The notes under the pieces are model-generated. The model was given only the letters and a program-made list of their open reading frames with translations, ran no database searches and had not been told where the DNA came from. A stretch of 61,067 nt of DNA, from contig JAHEJT010000009.1 of the NCBI GenBank assembly GCA_024638765.1, positions 1 through 61,067 of the forward strand, read 5' to 3'. Positions 36,409 through 45,962 of this stretch are shown in pieces (positions within the stretch are counted from its first letter, which is position 1; each line of letters opens with the position of its first letter). The position numbers and the translations under genes are program-made. The stretch is from Verrucomicrobiales bacterium. Its GTDB lineage: Bacteria; Verrucomicrobiota; Verrucomicrobiia; Verrucomicrobiales; DEV007.

Positions 36409-38838
36409 ATGCCGGGCAACGACCAATCCTCCCTGTTAAACACCTGTCCGGAATGTGGGGAGGTGATCGATGTTTCTCACATCGGCCCTTATGAAAAGGT
36501 GCCTTGTCCGTCGTGTGCCGAGCTGATCCGGGTGCGGACGCGTTTCGATCATTTTGAAATCAAGCGTCTCCTTGGCGAAGGCGGGATGAGCCAGGTGTTC
36601 GTGGCGGAAGACACCAAGCTGGGCCGCGACGTCGCCCTCAAGATTCTGCACCCTTATTACACGAAGAACACCGAACTCACCAATCAGTTCGAGCGCGAAG
36701 CGCGTCTCACCGCCTCGATCAGCCATCCCAATGTGGTGAAGGTTTACTCGGTGGGGAGGGACCAGGAGTATTTTTATATCGCAATGGAACTGGTGGAGGG
36801 CACCAGCCTGGAGCACATCATCCAGGAGGAAGAGACTCTTGACGAAGCGCGGGCACTGGAGATCGCGATCCAGGTCGCCCAGGGCCTCCGCGCGGCACAT
36901 CAAACCGGTCTGATTCACCGGGACATCAAGCCGGGCAACATTCTCCTCTCGAAGCACGAGGTGGCGAAAATTGTGGACTTCGGCCTGGCGCTGGTGGCGG
37001 GAAAGGACGTCGACGAATCCAACGTGATCTGGGCGACACCGTATTACGTGCCGCCGGAAAAATTGCATGACGAGCCGGAGGATTTTCGGAGCGATGTCTA
37101 CAGCCTCGGAGCGAGCCTGTTTCACGCCCTGGCCGGGAAACCGCCGTTCAGCGCGGATACTTCTTCCCTGGAAGATTTGAAGAGGATGAAGTCCAAGGCG
37201 GTTTCACTCAAGAACGCGGCGCCTCACATCACCGAGTCGACCTGCCGGGTCATTGACCGGATGCTGTCCCGCAAACCGAAGGATCGCCAGCAGGATTACC
37301 AGGAGTTGCTTGCGGAGTTGAACAGCGCGCGCACGCTGATCCGGGAAGGTGTCACCGAGGAGGCCCATCGGCCTTATTCCCAGCGGATGCTTTTCCTGGT
37401 TGCGGTGCTGTTCTTGTGTTTCGCCGGCTATCTCCTTCTCAATACCTACGGCCCGGATCCAGGCCGAAGCCTTGGCCGGCAAGATACTCTGGCAATGGAG
37501 GAGTATCTGAAGGAGGACTCTCTGGCGGGATCCGACAGCGCCCGCGAATTCGCGGAGGCCCGGGCGCTGCTTCTGGACGGGGAACCCGGCGAGGCGATTC
37601 AACGATTCCGATCCCTGGCGTCGACGCCCGGCGTCTCGCGGTCGACGCTCAGTTGGACCTTCTACAACATGGGTGTCAGCTTTCTCCTCGAGGGCAAGAT
37701 GCCTGCGTCCAGACAGGCTTTTGCTGCCCTCGAGGAGAAGGCGCTCTATGCAGGCATGCCGGAGGACGATGAGGTGACCGGATTCTTCCTCGAGTCGGCG
37801 GCACAACTCAAACGCGATCTGCCCGTAATGGAAGAAGTTCTCGACGAAGCGCAATCGACCGGCGTGGGCGCAATGGCCTGGCTGGCTTACGGACTGAAAA
37901 ACTGGCAGCACGGGAGATACGAAGAGGCAGGCACCTTTTTCGAGGCATTCCGGCAATCGACGCCGCCAAAACAGCTCGAATGGATTCACAGTTATCTGCC
38001 TTTGCTCGACGATTTTTTTTCCGATGCGAAAATGATCGAGACGATGCCACGTCCACGGAGTTCCATGAATCAGGAAGAACTCGCCACCGCCCTGTCCAGG
38101 TATGAAGAATTGGAAGGGGCGCTGCGGACCAAGGGTAGCGGCGTCCGTTTGCTCAAGGATCGCCAAAGCCGGGCACGCTTTTTCCAGACGCAATTGCAGA
38201 ACGAGACCGCAAAGATCGAAGAGATGCGCGTCGCCGAGAAACAGCGGCTCGCAGAGGAGAGGAAAACCGCAGAAATGGAGGCCCTGCGCGAGTTGATCGC
38301 CTCCCTGGAATCTCTGGGACCGGCGCGTGAATTTTCCGAGGCCCTGGATGTCCTGGGTGGCGCGGAGTTCAGCGATCCGGAGGTGCTGCAATTGCGCAAG
38401 GATCAGGAACGTGCCTGGACCGAGGCCTCAGGGTTTACCGGAACGCTTATCGCGGACTTGAATGTGCATGGGTATCGCGGTGAAATCTTGCGCGAGGGAG
38501 TTCCGGCCCTGACCGGGACGATCAGCGGAGCAACTGCGGATGTGATTCATGTGCGGCTCGAGTTTGGCGAGACGACGTTGCCATTTTCCAGTGTCAGCGC
38601 CGACGGGCTCTTGCTCATGGCAAAACAGATTTTCGGGGGCCTCGCGGCGGGAGAGGATCGGGAGCGGCGAATATGGAAATACATTTTCTTTGCAAGGCAA
38701 ACAGGCGTGAAAGAGGCGGCAGATAGCGCTGCGAAGTCTCTGGTGGCTGCAAACGAAGAGTTTCGGACCATTTGGGAGCGGCTCGGCGCACCCGGGCCGG
38801 CCGCCGCACCGGCTGTGCCGGCGGAACCGGGCTCTTAG
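36409..38838 (+). CDS. Membrane Ser/Thr protein kinase with N-terminal zinc ribbon
   Basis: An 809-residue protein. A zinc ribbon (Cys13, 16, 33, 36) is followed by a kinase domain: glycine loop GEGGMSQVF (56-64), Lys78 in [14 protein letters not shown] (170-177), DFG (190-192) and [10 protein letters not shown] (210-219). A single transmembrane helix (326-346) leads to a long extracytoplasmic part with TPR-like and coiled-coil segments (about 600-660) and a Pro/Ala-rich tail. It would signal from envelope to cytoplasm. The start is set at the ATG 36409 that begins [10 protein letters not shown]. An ATG 180 bp upstream adds only unconserved sequence. Confidence 0.88.
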   Translation: MPGNDQSSLLNTCPECGEVIDVSHIGPYEKVPCPSCAELIRVRTRFDHFEIKRLLGEGGMSQVFVAEDTKLGRDVALKILHPYYTKNTELTNQFEREARLTASISHPNVVKVYSVGRDQEYFYIAMELVEGTSLEHIIQEEETLDEARALEIAIQVAQGLRAAHQTGLIHRDIKPGNILLSKHEVAKIVDFGLALVAGKDVDESNVIWATPYYVPPEKLHDEPEDFRSDVYSLGASLFHALAGKPPFSADTSSLEDLKRMKSKAVSLKNAAPHITESTCRVIDRMLSRKPKDRQQDYQELLAELNSARTLIREGVTEEAHRPYSQRMLFLVAVLFLCFAGYLLLNTYGPDPGRSLGRQDTLAMEEYLKEDSLAGSDSAREFAEARALLLDGEPGEAIQRFRSLASTPGVSRSTLSWTFYNMGVSFLLEGKMPASRQAFAALEEKALYAGMPEDDEVTGFFLESAAQLKRDLPVMEEVLDEAQSTGVGAMAWLAYGLKNWQHGRYEEAGTFFEAFRQSTPPKQLEWIHSYLPLLDDFFSDAKMIETMPRPRSSMNQEELATALSRYEELEGALRTKGSGVRLLKDRQSRARFFQTQLQNETAKIEEMRVAEKQRLAEERKTAEMEALRELIASLESLGPAREFSEALDVLGGAEFSDPEVLQLRKDQERAWTEASGFTGTLIADLNVHGYRGEILREGVPALTGTISGATADVIHVRLEFGETTLPFSSVSADGLLLMAKQIFGGLAAGEDRERRIWKYIFFARQTGVKEAADSAAKSLVAANEEFRTIWERLGAPGPAAAPAVPAEPGS

Positions 38839-38914
38839 AGGGCCCCGTAGAAAACAGCCTCAGCTATCAAAATCGCGCTTGAAGCGGCGCGCATTCTGGC
38901 TGAGGTTTTCCGCC

Positions 38915-40516
38915 ATGAGCGAAAAGGATGACCACATTCCCACGCCCGAAGAGATAGGAAGAAAACTTTCCGAGTTCATGCGGACGAACTTCGGCGACGC
39001 GGTGTCCTTCACGACGATGTCGTCCCCCCCGAGCCCGGAGGAAGGCGATGACGATGACGGTATGGAACCCCGCCGTGGCGGGAAGAGCGAAGCTTTTCGC
39101 TTCCACCATCGGCCCCGCGACATCAAAGATTACCTGGATCGATACGTCATCAAACAGGACGAGGCCAAGAAGGTCCTCTCGATCGCGGTCTGCGATCATT
39201 ACAATCACGCCAAGTACATCAACCGGATCGAGGAGGAAGATCCCGCCAAAGCGCGTGAAGTCGAGTTCGCCAAGCAAAACGTTATCGTGGTTGGACCCAC
39301 CGGGGTGGGAAAGACATACCTGGTCAAACATATCGCGGATTTGATCGGGGTGCCTTTCGTCAAAGCGGATGCCACCAAGTTCAGTGAAACGGGATATGTC
39401 GGCGGTGACGTCGACGACTTGATTCGTGAACTGGTGCGCAAGGCCGACGGGGATGTGGAGCTGGCGCAGTATGGAATCATTTACATTGATGAAATCGACA
39501 AGCTCGCCACGCAGGGGAACTTTATTGGCAGAGATGTCAGCGGCCGGGGAGTGCAGACCACGCTTCTCAAGTTGATGGAAGAAACCGAGGTGTCGCTGCG
39601 TAATCCCATGGACATCCAATCTCAGATGCAGGCGATGATGGACATGCAGCAGGGGAGATCTGCTTCTGGTGATACCATCAACACCCGTCACATTCTCTTC
39701 ATCGTCAGCGGCGCGTTCTCGGGGCTGCAGGAAATCGCCGGTAAGCGCCTGCGCAAGGGCGCCATCGGGTTCGGAGCGGAAGTTCACGACTTGCCGATGG
39801 ACGAAGAGCTTTTCAAGCACGTCACCACCCAGGATTTCATCGATTACGGATTCGAAGCGGAATTCATCGGCAGACTCCCGGTGCGCGTGGTCTGCGAACA
39901 GCTGGTGCCCGAGGATTTTGTGAACATCATGAAGCATTCCGAGGGCAGCCTGCTCCGGCAGTATGAGCGCGAGTTCGAGGCATTTGGAATCCGGGCCAAA
40001 TTCAAGGACTCCGCGATTGAACACATCGCGGAGCAAGCTGCAGAGGAAAACACAGGCGCCCGCGGCTTGATGACGGTGTGCGAGCGTCTCTTGCGGGACT
40101 TTAAATTTGAACTGCCGGGTTCGGCGATTTCCGAATTGTCGATCGATGAGAATCTCATTCATCGCAGAGAAGAGTTGCTCGAGGAACTGCGGGAAAAAGG
40201 CAAGGAGGTTACCGACGTCAAAGTGGCGGCGGAGGCAGAGTGCTTTTCCCAGGAATTTGAGAGCCAGCACGGCGTGCGGCTGATGTTTCAGCCCGATGCT
40301 CTCAAGGCGCTGGGCGAACTCGGGATCTCTCAGAACATGAGCACGCTGCAAATGTGCCGCGAGCTGTTCAGGGATTACCAGTTTGGCCTGAAACTGATTG
40401 AAAAGAATACCGGCAGGAAAGATTTCGATTTGCCAAAGGAAGCGATCGAAAATCCCGACCGTTTTCTCAGCGACATGGTGGTCCGGTCGTACGGAAAATC
40501 GGCCGGCGACGGTTGA
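38915..40516 (+). CDS. ClpX-like AAA+ unfoldase without zinc-binding domain
   Basis: A 533-residue AAA+ protein. The Walker A GPTGVGKT (127-134), Walker B IIYIDEID (188-195), sensor-2 NTGARGL and the [10 protein letters not shown] stretch (281-290, containing the IGF motif used by ClpX to dock on ClpP) all match ClpX. The N-terminal Cys4 zinc domain of ClpX is missing, replaced by an acidic 60-residue head, and there is an extra C-terminal part of about 120 residues. It therefore appears to be a separate ClpX-like unfoldase, possibly ClpP-dependent. The start is the ATG at 38915. Confidence 0.88.
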   Translation: MSEKDDHIPTPEEIGRKLSEFMRTNFGDAVSFTTMSSPPSPEEGDDDDGMEPRRGGKSEAFRFHHRPRDIKDYLDRYVIKQDEAKKVLSIAVCDHYNHAKYINRIEEEDPAKAREVEFAKQNVIVVGPTGVGKTYLVKHIADLIGVPFVKADATKFSETGYVGGDVDDLIRELVRKADGDVELAQYGIIYIDEIDKLATQGNFIGRDVSGRGVQTTLLKLMEETEVSLRNPMDIQSQMQAMMDMQQGRSASGDTINTRHILFIVSGAFSGLQEIAGKRLRKGAIGFGAEVHDLPMDEELFKHVTTQDFIDYGFEAEFIGRLPVRVVCEQLVPEDFVNIMKHSEGSLLRQYEREFEAFGIRAKFKDSAIEHIAEQAAEENTGARGLMTVCERLLRDFKFELPGSAISELSIDENLIHRREELLEELREKGKEVTDVKVAAEAECFSQEFESQHGVRLMFQPDALKALGELGISQNMSTLQMCRELFRDYQFGLKLIEKNTGRKDFDLPKEAIENPDRFLSDMVVRSYGKSAGDG

Positions 40517-40664
40517 CCGCCGACCGGCGAGGTCCGGATGGGACCCCGCCGTTCCGGCGCATGGCAGGGAGCGCAGGAGAGGGGTTGTTGTCCGGGATAA
40601 AGTCTGTCATGTTGGCGGAACCCCTGGCAACGGGCGGTAGAAAGGCAGGGAGGGTCAAGAGACC

Positions 40665-41957
40665 ATGTGGAGATACATCGGAGTCAGCATCGTCATCGGC
40701 CTCATCACGAGCACTCTGGTGTTTCTTCTCTATGAGACGGGAATCTTCCTGCAGGCTTGCGGCGGTATTTTCGAATTTTACGAAGAGAGCGGTCTCATGC
40801 CTGAAGGCGGCGCCGGTAAAACCTTCTCGGACATCCTGCAGTTCGCCGTGTTCGTTTCTCTGGCCTTCGGCATCGCCTGGGCCGCCATCGATATTCCGCG
40901 CGCCAATTTCAAAGTAACGGTGGCGGTATGCGCGGCGTTTCTGGTCTTCAGCCTGTCCCCGACGCTGGCGCTGCACGATATTTACTTCGAGCCCTTCAGT
41001 GGATTCCTGGCGATCATTCTCAGTCTGATCCTGGGCATGGCTTATTCCCGGACCCGGCAAGGTCAGCGCAAGCGTCTCATCCATGCCGTCATGGGCTCGC
41101 GTATTTCTCCCGACACCTTTCACAAGCTGCTGGGAGTTTCGGACGGGGATCTCCCGATGAAAGCCGCTCGCCGGGAAGTGTCCGTGTTGACCTGCCGGGT
41201 CTTCAATCATCCGGCCCTGATGCGGGAGCTGGAGCCCGACGATCTGGTGGAATTGACCAACCTGCTGCTCAAGAACACGGCCGAACACCTGGTATCTAAA
41301 GGCGCTTACGTGGACGAATCACGCCCCCACCTGGTGCGGGTATTTTTTGGGATCCAACCCGGATCCGATCATGCGGCCGACGCCTGCATCGCGGCCCTGG
41401 AGTTGAAGCGGCGCATCACCAACTTGAATACCGAGTGCGAGCGCCGGTGGTTTCAAACCCTGGATTACGGAATCGGAGTGAGTTCCGGTGAGCTGACCAC
41501 GGGAGTTTTCGGTTCACGCGGGGACGTCTACTTCAGTGCGCTGGGCGGAGAGATTGAGTTCTCCAGGCGTCTCTGCGGCCTGAATACGACCTACGGCTCC
41601 AGCATTCTCATTTCGGCCTCCTCTTACATGAAGGCCAAGGATTTCGTCGAGGTGCGGCCCATGGAAATGGTTTACATGGAGGAATCGGACGTCATGGCGG
41701 AGGTTTACGAAATTCTGGATGAGCGGGGGCGCCTGACGGACGATCAATTGAAGAGCAGGGATGCTTTCTGGCAGGGAATGATTTATTATCGCGAGGGCAA
41801 GTACGATTCCGCTTTGGAATCCTTCGACAAGGCCCGGCTCAATGGGAAGACAGATCTCCCTCTGGAGCATTACCTGGTGAAGGTGCGCCAGTTCTTGCTG
41901 CATCCCCGGCCCTTTGAAGATGGCGAAGGAGAAGATCTGGAATCAATGTCTGGATAA
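40665..41957 (+). CDS. Membrane protein with class III cyclase-like domain and TPR-like end
   Basis: A 430-residue protein with three to four N-terminal transmembrane segments (first 8-28, then about 60-80, 85-105 and 110-130). A domain resembling adenylate/guanylate cyclases follows (about 165-340), with REVSVLTCRVFNHPALM, LKNTAEHLVSKGAYVDESRP, LDYGIGVSSGELTTGVFGS and EIEFSRRLC. The usual metal-binding Asp residues are not at their positions: LTC replaces the first D-containing motif, and HLVRVFFGI replaces G-D-G. It is probably a regulatory or binding domain. The end (YYREGKYDSALESFDKARLN) is TPR-like. Confidence 0.78.
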   Translation: MWRYIGVSIVIGLITSTLVFLLYETGIFLQACGGIFEFYEESGLMPEGGAGKTFSDILQFAVFVSLAFGIAWAAIDIPRANFKVTVAVCAAFLVFSLSPTLALHDIYFEPFSGFLAIILSLILGMAYSRTRQGQRKRLIHAVMGSRISPDTFHKLLGVSDGDLPMKAARREVSVLTCRVFNHPALMRELEPDDLVELTNLLLKNTAEHLVSKGAYVDESRPHLVRVFFGIQPGSDHAADACIAALELKRRITNLNTECERRWFQTLDYGIGVSSGELTTGVFGSRGDVYFSALGGEIEFSRRLCGLNTTYGSSILISASSYMKAKDFVEVRPMEMVYMEESDVMAEVYEILDERGRLTDDQLKSRDAFWQGMIYYREGKYDSALESFDKARLNGKTDLPLEHYLVKVRQFLLHPRPFEDGEGEDLESMSG

Positions 41958-41983
41958 ACAGGTCAGGGTGGCGGAGGAATCGA

Positions 41984-42640
41984 GTGGATGCCGCGGCCGA
42001 CGATTCTTTCGAGAAGCAGAACGCAGTGCACAAGGTCGAATATCCGCCTGAGATCAAAACCTTGATCGGGAATTTAAAGCGACTGCCGGGCATCGGTCCG
42101 CGCAGCGCGGAGCGCATTGCGGTCTGGCTCCTCAAGGCGGGGAGTGAAGCGGTCGGCGATCTTGCGGAAGCGCTGACCCAGGCCCAGGCACGGGTGGCGC
42201 CCTGCCAGATATGCGGATTCTTTGCGACCGAAGAAATCTGCGCCATCTGCGGAGATGAAAGCCGCAGGGGCGAGAGCCTCTGCATCGTGGAGGAAGCGAC
42301 CGACATCCTGCCTCTCGAGCGCACCGGCGCCTACCGGGGGCTTTATCATACCTTGGGCGGAAGGATCTCGCCGTTGGACAATATCGGTCCGGAAGACTTG
42401 AATCTGGAAGGTCTCTGGAAGCGGCTGCACGAAGGCGGGTTTGAAGAAGTGATCCTGGCGGTGGGATCGGATGTCGAAGGAGAAGCCACTGCACATTACC
42501 TGGCGCACAGTTTGGAATCGTATGGGGTGAAGATCACGCGTCTGGCGCAGGGGCTGCCGGCGGGCGGAGGGCTCGAGGCGGCCGATGACTTGACGTTGTT
42601 CCGGGCGCTCGAGGGACGGACGCGGGTGGGGGAGGGGTGA
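41984..42640 (+). CDS. recR: Recombination protein RecR
   Basis: A 218-residue protein with all RecR parts: helix-hairpin-helix (NLKRLPGIGPRSAERIAVWL), Cys4 zinc finger (CQICGFFATEEICAIC), Toprim core (LCIVEEATDILPLE, YHTLGGRISPLD) and the Walker-like C-terminus (TRLAQGLPAGGGLEAADDLT). It works with RecFO in gap repair. The start is a GTG at 41984, located 26 bp after the cyclase-like gene. A hairpin follows downstream. Confidence 0.96.
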   Translation: MDAAADDSFEKQNAVHKVEYPPEIKTLIGNLKRLPGIGPRSAERIAVWLLKAGSEAVGDLAEALTQAQARVAPCQICGFFATEEICAICGDESRRGESLCIVEEATDILPLERTGAYRGLYHTLGGRISPLDNIGPEDLNLEGLWKRLHEGGFEEVILAVGSDVEGEATAHYLAHSLESYGVKITRLAQGLPAGGGLEAADDLTLFRALEGRTRVGEG

Positions 42641-42670
42641 GAGTCGCGCTGCCGGGGTGGCGCTCCAAAA

Positions 42671-42733
42671 GAAAACTGCCTTTCCTTTCCGCCTATCCCG
42701 GATACACTCGTCCGGAATAGGCGGAAAGTTTTC
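42671..42733. terminator. Long inverted repeat downstream of recR
   Basis: The arms GAAAAC and TTTCCGCCTAT on the left match AATAGGCGGAAA and GTTTTC on the right, with CCGGA/TCCGG closing a short loop. The T-rich GTTTTC end could terminate transcription from recR. It might instead be part of an integron-like site with the adjacent GTTAGGC. Confidence 0.6.
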
Positions 42734-42759
42734 TGCCTATACCACGTTAGGCACAGAAT

Positions 42760-43116
42760 ATGAGACCGAGAGCAGTCAAGTTCGTGCTGATGGCGCAAGA
42801 CATGGATCGAGCGGTGGCGTTTTACCGTGACACCCTCGGCTTCGAAGAAGCATTCTCATCTCCCCACTGGTCGGAGTTGCGGCACGGGGACGCAATCCTA
42901 GGAATCCACGGAGGCGGCGATGGCGCTCGCGTTCGCACAGGGCTCTCACTGGAGTTCGAGGACGTGGCAGCTGCGTTCACCGCGGCTCTCAAGGGCGGCG
43001 CGAAGGCGGTGATGGAGCCGGAAAGAAGAGAGGGCGAACCCATAATCCTTGCCTTCGTCGCCGATACCGAGGGGAACGAGATCGGACTCACCCAATTCGT
43101 CGGAGACCCATGCTAG
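42760..43116 (+). CDS. VOC (glyoxalase/bleomycin resistance) superfamily protein
   Basis: A 118-residue protein with a complete VOC fold pattern: KFVLMAQDMDRAVAFYRDTL, GFEEAFSSPHWSEL, and the C-terminal FVADTEGNEIGLTQF. His and Glu metal positions are plausible (HWSEL; GNEIGL), but the substrate is unknown. The ATG lies seven bases after GTTAGGC (42746-42752), the core site type of integron cassette ends. The region is less GC-rich than its neighbours. Confidence 0.85.
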   Translation: MRPRAVKFVLMAQDMDRAVAFYRDTLGFEEAFSSPHWSELRHGDAILGIHGGGDGARVRTGLSLEFEDVAAAFTAALKGGAKAVMEPERREGEPIILAFVADTEGNEIGLTQFVGDPC

Positions 43117-43417
43117 CCAAAGCGGGTGCCTTGATACTTTTTCGACAGGCTCGAACGGGTGGAGGGCAACCTTCCATTCGCCGCGTTCTGGAGCTTCGCG
43201 TCTGGCTGAAGCAACAGAAAGCTCAACAACGTCAGGTGCAGAATCATGGCACATCCAAGGAAGCGTCGGTTCAATGAATGACCCTATCAGACGACGTTCT
43301 GTAGCGAGCGGCGATGACCTCTGAACAACCTCTGATGTTTCAGAATATGGGGCAGTTCCCCGGAGCCTAACTGCGCCATTGCGTTTTGACGGGTGCCAGT
43401 TAAATTGATCCCGAATC
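43117..43417. other. Gene-free gap with an attC-like motif pair
   Basis: No coding sequence is supported in this 301-bp stretch. GCCTAAC at 43365-43371 and GTTAAAT at 43399-43405 fit the RYYYAAC and GTTRRRY core sites, 27 bases apart, near the lipA start. The intervening bases do not fold into a convincing attC stem. The remainder (43117-43360) shows nothing recognisable. Confidence 0.35.
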
Positions 43418-44311
43418 ATGTCCTGCAAGACCGATCCATCGCTCCACCGGGAGAAAAAGCCCTCATGGATCAAGGTGCGGCTCCCGAACAACCCGGTCTT
43501 CTGGTCGACGAAGGCGCTGATCTCCGATCTCGAACTGCACACGGTGTGCGAGGAAGCCCAGTGCCCCAACCGTTGGGAATGCTGGGGTCAGGGGACGGCC
43601 ACCTTCATGATCGCGGGGGACCGTTGCACCCGAGCCTGCGGGTTTTGCGCGGTGAAGACCGCCAAACCGTTCGCCCTGGAAGCGGACGAGCCGACGCGGG
43701 TTGCAGAAGCGACTTCCCGGATGAATTTGAATCACGTCGTCATCACTGCGGTGGCGCGAGACGATGTCGAGGACGGCGGGGCTGCACATTTTGCAGAGAC
43801 CATCGAAGCGGTGCGCCGCGAGTGTCCGGGCATCGTGATCGAGGTGCTGGTGCCCGATTTCAACGACAAGGATTGGGCGCTGCAGAAGGTGATGGACGCG
43901 CGGCCGCACATTTTCAATCACAACCTCGAGACCGTGGAACGGTTGACCCCGCTCGTCCGTTCCCGGGCGAAATACGGGCGATCATTGTCGGTGCTGAAGA
44001 AGGCGAAACAGATGGCAGCCGGCCGCGCGGCGACCAAGAGCGGAATCATGCTGGGGCTCGGTGAGACGGAGGAAGAGATTCTCCGGACCATGGACGACTT
44101 GAGAGAGCATGAAGTGACCGTGCTGACCATGGGGCAGTATCTGCGCCCCACACCCAAACACCTGCCCGTGGTAGCGTATATCGAGCCGGAGCAATTCGAG
44201 CGATACAAAGGGATCGCCGAGGAAAAAGGCTTCCGTCACGTGGCGTCCGGGCCCCTGGTGCGAAGTTCGTATCACGCCGCTGATTTTCGGCCGGAGTTGG
44301 ATATATTGTAG
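43418..44311 (+). CDS. lipA: Lipoyl synthase
   Basis: A 297-residue radical SAM enzyme that inserts sulfur into protein-bound octanoate. It has both LipA cluster motifs: CEEAQCPNRWECW (auxiliary cluster) and CTRACGFC (C-x3-C-x2-C, radical SAM). Also seen are VVITAVARDDVEDGGAAHFA, FNHNLETVERLTPLVR, GIMLGLGETEEEI and the C-terminal RSSYHA. The stop codon TAG is the first triplet of the palindromic repeat at 44309-44369. The start is an ATG at 43418. Confidence 0.97.
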   Translation: MSCKTDPSLHREKKPSWIKVRLPNNPVFWSTKALISDLELHTVCEEAQCPNRWECWGQGTATFMIAGDRCTRACGFCAVKTAKPFALEADEPTRVAEATSRMNLNHVVITAVARDDVEDGGAAHFAETIEAVRRECPGIVIEVLVPDFNDKDWALQKVMDARPHIFNHNLETVERLTPLVRSRAKYGRSLSVLKKAKQMAAGRAATKSGIMLGLGETEEEILRTMDDLREHEVTVLTMGQYLRPTPKHLPVVAYIEPEQFERYKGIAEEKGFRHVASGPLVRSSYHAADFRPELDIL

Positions 44312-44369
44312 TCCCCACACTCCGTGTGGGGTTTTTTCGAAGGTTCCCCCACACCGAGTGTGGGGACTA
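44309..44369. repeat. Repeat family C palindrome, also a likely terminator
   Basis: TAGTCCCCACACTCCGTGTG, then GGGTTTTTTCGAAGG, then the complementary half ending GAGTGTGGGGACTA. Each half is itself a short hairpin (CCCCACAC/GTGTGGGG). The T-run after the first hairpin would terminate lipA. Its end TAG triplets are the stop codons of lipA (44309-44311) and, on the other strand, of the Trm112-like gene (44367-44369). A second copy lies at 50067-50124. Confidence 0.93.
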
Positions 44370-44621
44370 CTTTATTTCAATCGATTCCTCGATCAGCAAG
44401 ATCGGGAACCCGCCGCGGATGGGATACACGAACGCGCCGTCCTCGCGGGTGAGACCGCCTTCGACCGGGGATGAAAGCGGTTCACCGGCGCGATTGGCCG
44501 CGCCGCCCGCAGCAATCCGCGCGTTGAGCGCCGCGATCTCGTCCGCCGAGGCCAGCCGTAGCGCCTGGCCGCTTTCCGGGCAGCGCAGGGCGTCGAGCAG
44601 GGGCTTGCTGATTTCAAACAT
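44367..44621 (-). CDS. Trm112-like protein (UPF0434/YcaR-type)
   Basis: An 84-residue protein, MFEISKPLLDALRCPESGQA then GAFVYPIRGGFPILLIEESI, matching the YcaR/Trm112 family. Family members are small zinc-finger-like activators of methyltransferases. Only one Cys of the usual set is visible, so metal binding is doubtful. It starts 11 bp after the moeB-like stop. Its stop is provided by the family C palindrome. Confidence 0.85.
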   Translation of the reverse strand: MFEISKPLLDALRCPESGQALRLASADEIAALNARIAAGGAANRAGEPLSSPVEGGLTREDGAFVYPIRGGFPILLIEESIEIK

Positions 44622-44631
44622 GTGACCGGAT

Positions 44632-45816
44632 TCAATAGCTCGGCAGCGACGGATCGATTTCCGCGCGCCAGGCGTCGATGCCTCCGGTGACGTGGACGAC
44701 GCTTTCGATTCCGTGCTCCTGGAGCAGGCGCAGTGCTTTCTCGCTGCGCCCACCGCTCTTGCAGTGGATCACGATCTCCCCGGCAGAGCGCAATTCGGCG
44801 ACCGCCTCCTGCAGCTCTCCGAGAGGCAGGAGCCTGGCGCCTTCAATTCGGCAGATCTGATGTTCGAAGGGCTCGCGGACGTCGAGGAGAAGAAAGCGGT
44901 CCGGCGTTTTCTGCCGCTGCAGGAGTTCCTGGACCGTGATGCAGGGGACGGATTCGGCGGCGGCCGCGGCGCCGGGGAGTCCGCAGAACTCGTCGTAATC
45001 GATGGGCTCGGTGATCGTCGGGCGATCGCCGCAGACCGGGCACTCGGGATCGCGGCGCAGCTTAAATTCCCGGAAGCGAAAGCGCAGCGCATCGAAATGG
45101 ACGAGACGACCCAGGAGGGAGTCGCCCTTTTCAAGGAGGATCTTGATGGCTTCCAGGGCCTGCATGCTTCCAATGATCCCGGGGAGGACGCCGAGAACAC
45201 CTCCTTCGGCGCAACTGGGGACCATGCCGGGATCCGGAGGTTCGGGGAACATGCATCGGTAACAAGGGCCGCCAAGATGGGGCGCAAAGACGGAGCACTG
45301 TCCTTCGAAGCGAAAGATAGAGCCATAGACGTTCGGTTTTTTCTGAAGGACGCAGACGTCGTTACTGAGATAACGTGTGGCGAAATTGTCGGTGCCGTCG
45401 ACGACGATGTCGTAATCGGCGACCATCTCCATGGCATTGGAACTCTCGAATCGCGTCTCGTGAAGTTCGAGTGTGACGTGCGGATTGATTTGCCGAAGTG
45501 TTTCTTCGGCGGAGACGAGCTTTGATTTTCCGATGTCGTCGTCACCGTGAAGAATCTGGCGCTGGAGATTTGAGGAATCAACGATGTCGGGATCGACGAT
45601 ACCGATTCGGCCGACACCGGCGGCGGCGAGATAAAGGGTGGCCGGGGAACCGAGGCCGCCGGCGCCGACGCAGAGGACGGAGCCCTGCTTGAGGCGGGAC
45701 TGCCCTTCGAGCCCCACGTCCGGAAGGGTGAGGTGGCGCGCATACCGCGAGAGCTCCGCCGGAGTAAAGTCTCCGGCAGAAGCGGAGGGAGGAGAGTGTG
45801 CCTGGTGGGAAGCCAT
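44632..45816 (-). CDS. moeB: MoeB/ThiF-type adenylyltransferase with C-terminal rhodanese domain
   Basis: A 394-residue protein. Residues about 15-255 are the E1-like ThiF/MoeB domain: LCVGAGGLGSPATLYLAAAG, GIVDPDIVDSSNLQRQ, TDNFATRYLSND and the Cys pairs CYRC and CPVC. Residues about 295-390 are a rhodanese domain with the active-site loop IHCKSGGRSEKAL. Such proteins activate the C-terminal Gly of a small sulfur carrier (MoaD or ThiS) and pass on sulfur. Which carrier is used is not shown by the context. It runs upstream of the Trm112-like gene. Confidence 0.92.
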   Translation of the reverse strand: MASHQAHSPPSASAGDFTPAELSRYARHLTLPDVGLEGQSRLKQGSVLCVGAGGLGSPATLYLAAAGVGRIGIVDPDIVDSSNLQRQILHGDDDIGKSKLVSAEETLRQINPHVTLELHETRFESSNAMEMVADYDIVVDGTDNFATRYLSNDVCVLQKKPNVYGSIFRFEGQCSVFAPHLGGPCYRCMFPEPPDPGMVPSCAEGGVLGVLPGIIGSMQALEAIKILLEKGDSLLGRLVHFDALRFRFREFKLRRDPECPVCGDRPTITEPIDYDEFCGLPGAAAAAESVPCITVQELLQRQKTPDRFLLLDVREPFEHQICRIEGARLLPLGELQEAVAELRSAGEIVIHCKSGGRSEKALRLLQEHGIESVVHVTGGIDAWRAEIDPSLPSY

Positions 45817-45962
45817 GGTCGAAGCGGAATTGCGGGGCTGTGACTATCCTATACGCCTGAAATCCAGGGCCCACAAGAGAGCGAGAAGGGAGGGAAATAC
45901 TCTTGAAAATATGATTATTAGAACTAGTTTACTATTTATCAGGTCCCGTGCCTTCTTCCGTA

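Noticed and set aside
38867..40351. Long minus-strand ORF (494 codons)
   Set aside because: It is antisense to the ClpX-like gene; the plus strand has a complete AAA+ domain.
42946..43569. Minus-strand ORF of 207 codons
   Set aside because: It runs antisense through the VOC gene and the start of lipA and shows no family pattern.
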